A stretch of 5,807 nt of DNA, from assembly GCA_030052355.1 (NCBI GenBank), contig JASIGS010000703.1, forward strand, positions 1 through 5,807, in the 5' to 3' direction. Shown here piece by piece: positions 5,452-5,807 of the stretch; the first letter of the stretch is position 1; every line of letters begins with the position of its first letter. Source of the DNA: Streptosporangiaceae bacterium (GTDB lineage: Bacteria; Actinomycetota; Actinomycetes; Streptosporangiales; Streptosporangiaceae). The notes beneath the pieces are model-generated. The model saw only the letters and a program-made list of their open reading frames with translations. It did not search any database and had not been told where the DNA came from. Position numbers and translations under genes: made by a program.

Positions 5452-5470
5452 GCCCGGCGCCGCGCCGGGC
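5452..5470. terminator. Perfect 8-bp-stem hairpin between vapB and lepA
   Basis: GCCCGGCG (5452-5459) and CGCCGGGC (5463-5470) are perfect complements around a 3-base loop. No T-tract follows on the plus strand (TTGG only). It may end rightward transcription before lepA; if so it could be the old terminator of the broken export operon. It may also act in the vapB/lepA control region. Confidence 0.4.
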
Positions 5471-5525
5471 TTGGCGGACGGGCGCACGGTCGGGAGTACC
5501 GGCCGGACATGCAACGATAGACGGC

Positions 5526-5807
5526 GTGTCACCCACCGCCGATCAGCCAGTCGCCCAGGGCGCCGCGCAGCTTGCTGCGCAGGCTAAGGCCCAGGCCAGC
5601 GCGGGAGCCCAGGCCAGCGCCGGAGCCCAGGCCGGGCCGCCTGAGGCTGCCCAGCGCCCCGCGAGTTCGGGCAAGCGCACGCTGGCGGCGGTTCCCGGCC
5701 CGGCATCAACCGACCAGGCGATCATCCGCAACTTCTGCATCATCGCTCACATCGATCACGGTAAGTCGACGCTGGCCGACCGCATGCTGCAGCTCACCGG
5801 GGTCGTC
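5526..5807 (+). CDS. lepA: Elongation factor 4 (LepA GTPase), N-terminal part (partial at window edge)
   Basis: LepA is a ribosome-binding translational GTPase related to EF-G. The first 94 residues are visible. Residues 67-94 ([16 protein letters not shown], then [12 protein letters not shown]) carry the G1/P-loop AHIDHGKST (74-82), and are diagnostic for this family. The first 66 residues are an Ala/Gln/Gly-rich extension; E. coli LepA has only a few residues before the equivalent INRF-like start, while actinobacterial forms usually have a shorter extension than this one. GTG 5526 is taken as the start because no in-frame ATG, GTG or TTG occurs between it and the GTPase domain. No good ribosome binding site precedes it. 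No clear promoter was identified in 5471-5525. The full protein should exceed 600 residues and continues past the window. Confidence 0.93.
   Translation, partial: MSPTADQPVAQGAAQLAAQAKAQASAGAQASAGAQAGPPEAAQRPASSGKRTLAAVPGPASTDQAIIRNFCIIAHIDHGKSTLADRMLQLTGVV
5589..5633 (+). repeat. 18-bp tandem repeat inside lepA
   Basis: An 18-base unit encoding AQASAG occurs at 5589-5606 and 5607-5624 with one mismatch, followed by a partial third copy (AQAG). The period is a multiple of three, so copy-number change keeps the lepA frame. Confidence 0.7.

Noticed and set aside
1..5807. Search by eye for tRNA, rRNA, CRISPR repeats, IS elements and integrase sites
   Set aside because: No cloverleaf arms, regularly spaced repeats, transposase motifs or paired terminal repeats were found.

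Overview
The window is very GC-rich, uses GTG starts and has short intergenic gaps. The core genes are actinobacterial in sequence: the C-terminus of the DNA polymerase III delta subunit (holA), ribosomal protein S20 (rpsT) and the start of elongation factor 4 (lepA). This points to a high-GC Actinomycetota bacterium; the species cannot be named from the sequence alone. In many actinobacteria holA, rpsT and lepA lie close together, with rpsT on the opposite strand. Here the trio is spread over 5.8 kb by two accessory blocks.

Block 1 (about 370-2750) lies between holA and rpsT. It holds a rightward winged-helix (ArsR-like) regulator gene, with a recognisable promoter whose -10 box is covered by a small inverted repeat. 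This gene meets a leftward ABC-F ATPase gene tail to tail, and the two coding ends overlap by 26 bp. The ABC-F gene lies downstream of rpsT on the same strand, behind a 113-base leader that contains two GC hairpins and a three-codon ORF.

Block 2 (about 3289-5470) lies between rpsT and lepA. A leftward PadR-family regulator is divergent from a rightward pair: a 104-residue protein of unknown function and a DrrA-type ABC exporter ATPase. A perfect 17-bp palindrome between them fills exactly the spacer of the rightward promoter and abuts the -10 of a possible padR promoter. It is a textbook location for an autoregulating repressor operator. The exporter gene is broken: its homology stops just after the Q-loop, so signature, Walker B and H-loop are missing, and there is no permease gene. 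The sequence beyond the break is a complete leftward VapBC toxin-antitoxin pair (RHH antitoxin and PIN-domain toxin, overlapping by one base as TGATG), probably transcribed without a leader. A perfect 8-bp-stem hairpin then precedes lepA.

Inferred reading: an inducible PadR-controlled export operon was once complete at this site and was later truncated by deletion and/or arrival of vapBC. Regulator, operator and the small first gene are still intact. No RNA genes, insertion sequences or CRISPR arrays were seen, and no gene-free stretch exceeds 300 bases. The most interesting points are the operator geometry, the unknown 104-residue protein and the decayed exporter next to vapBC.
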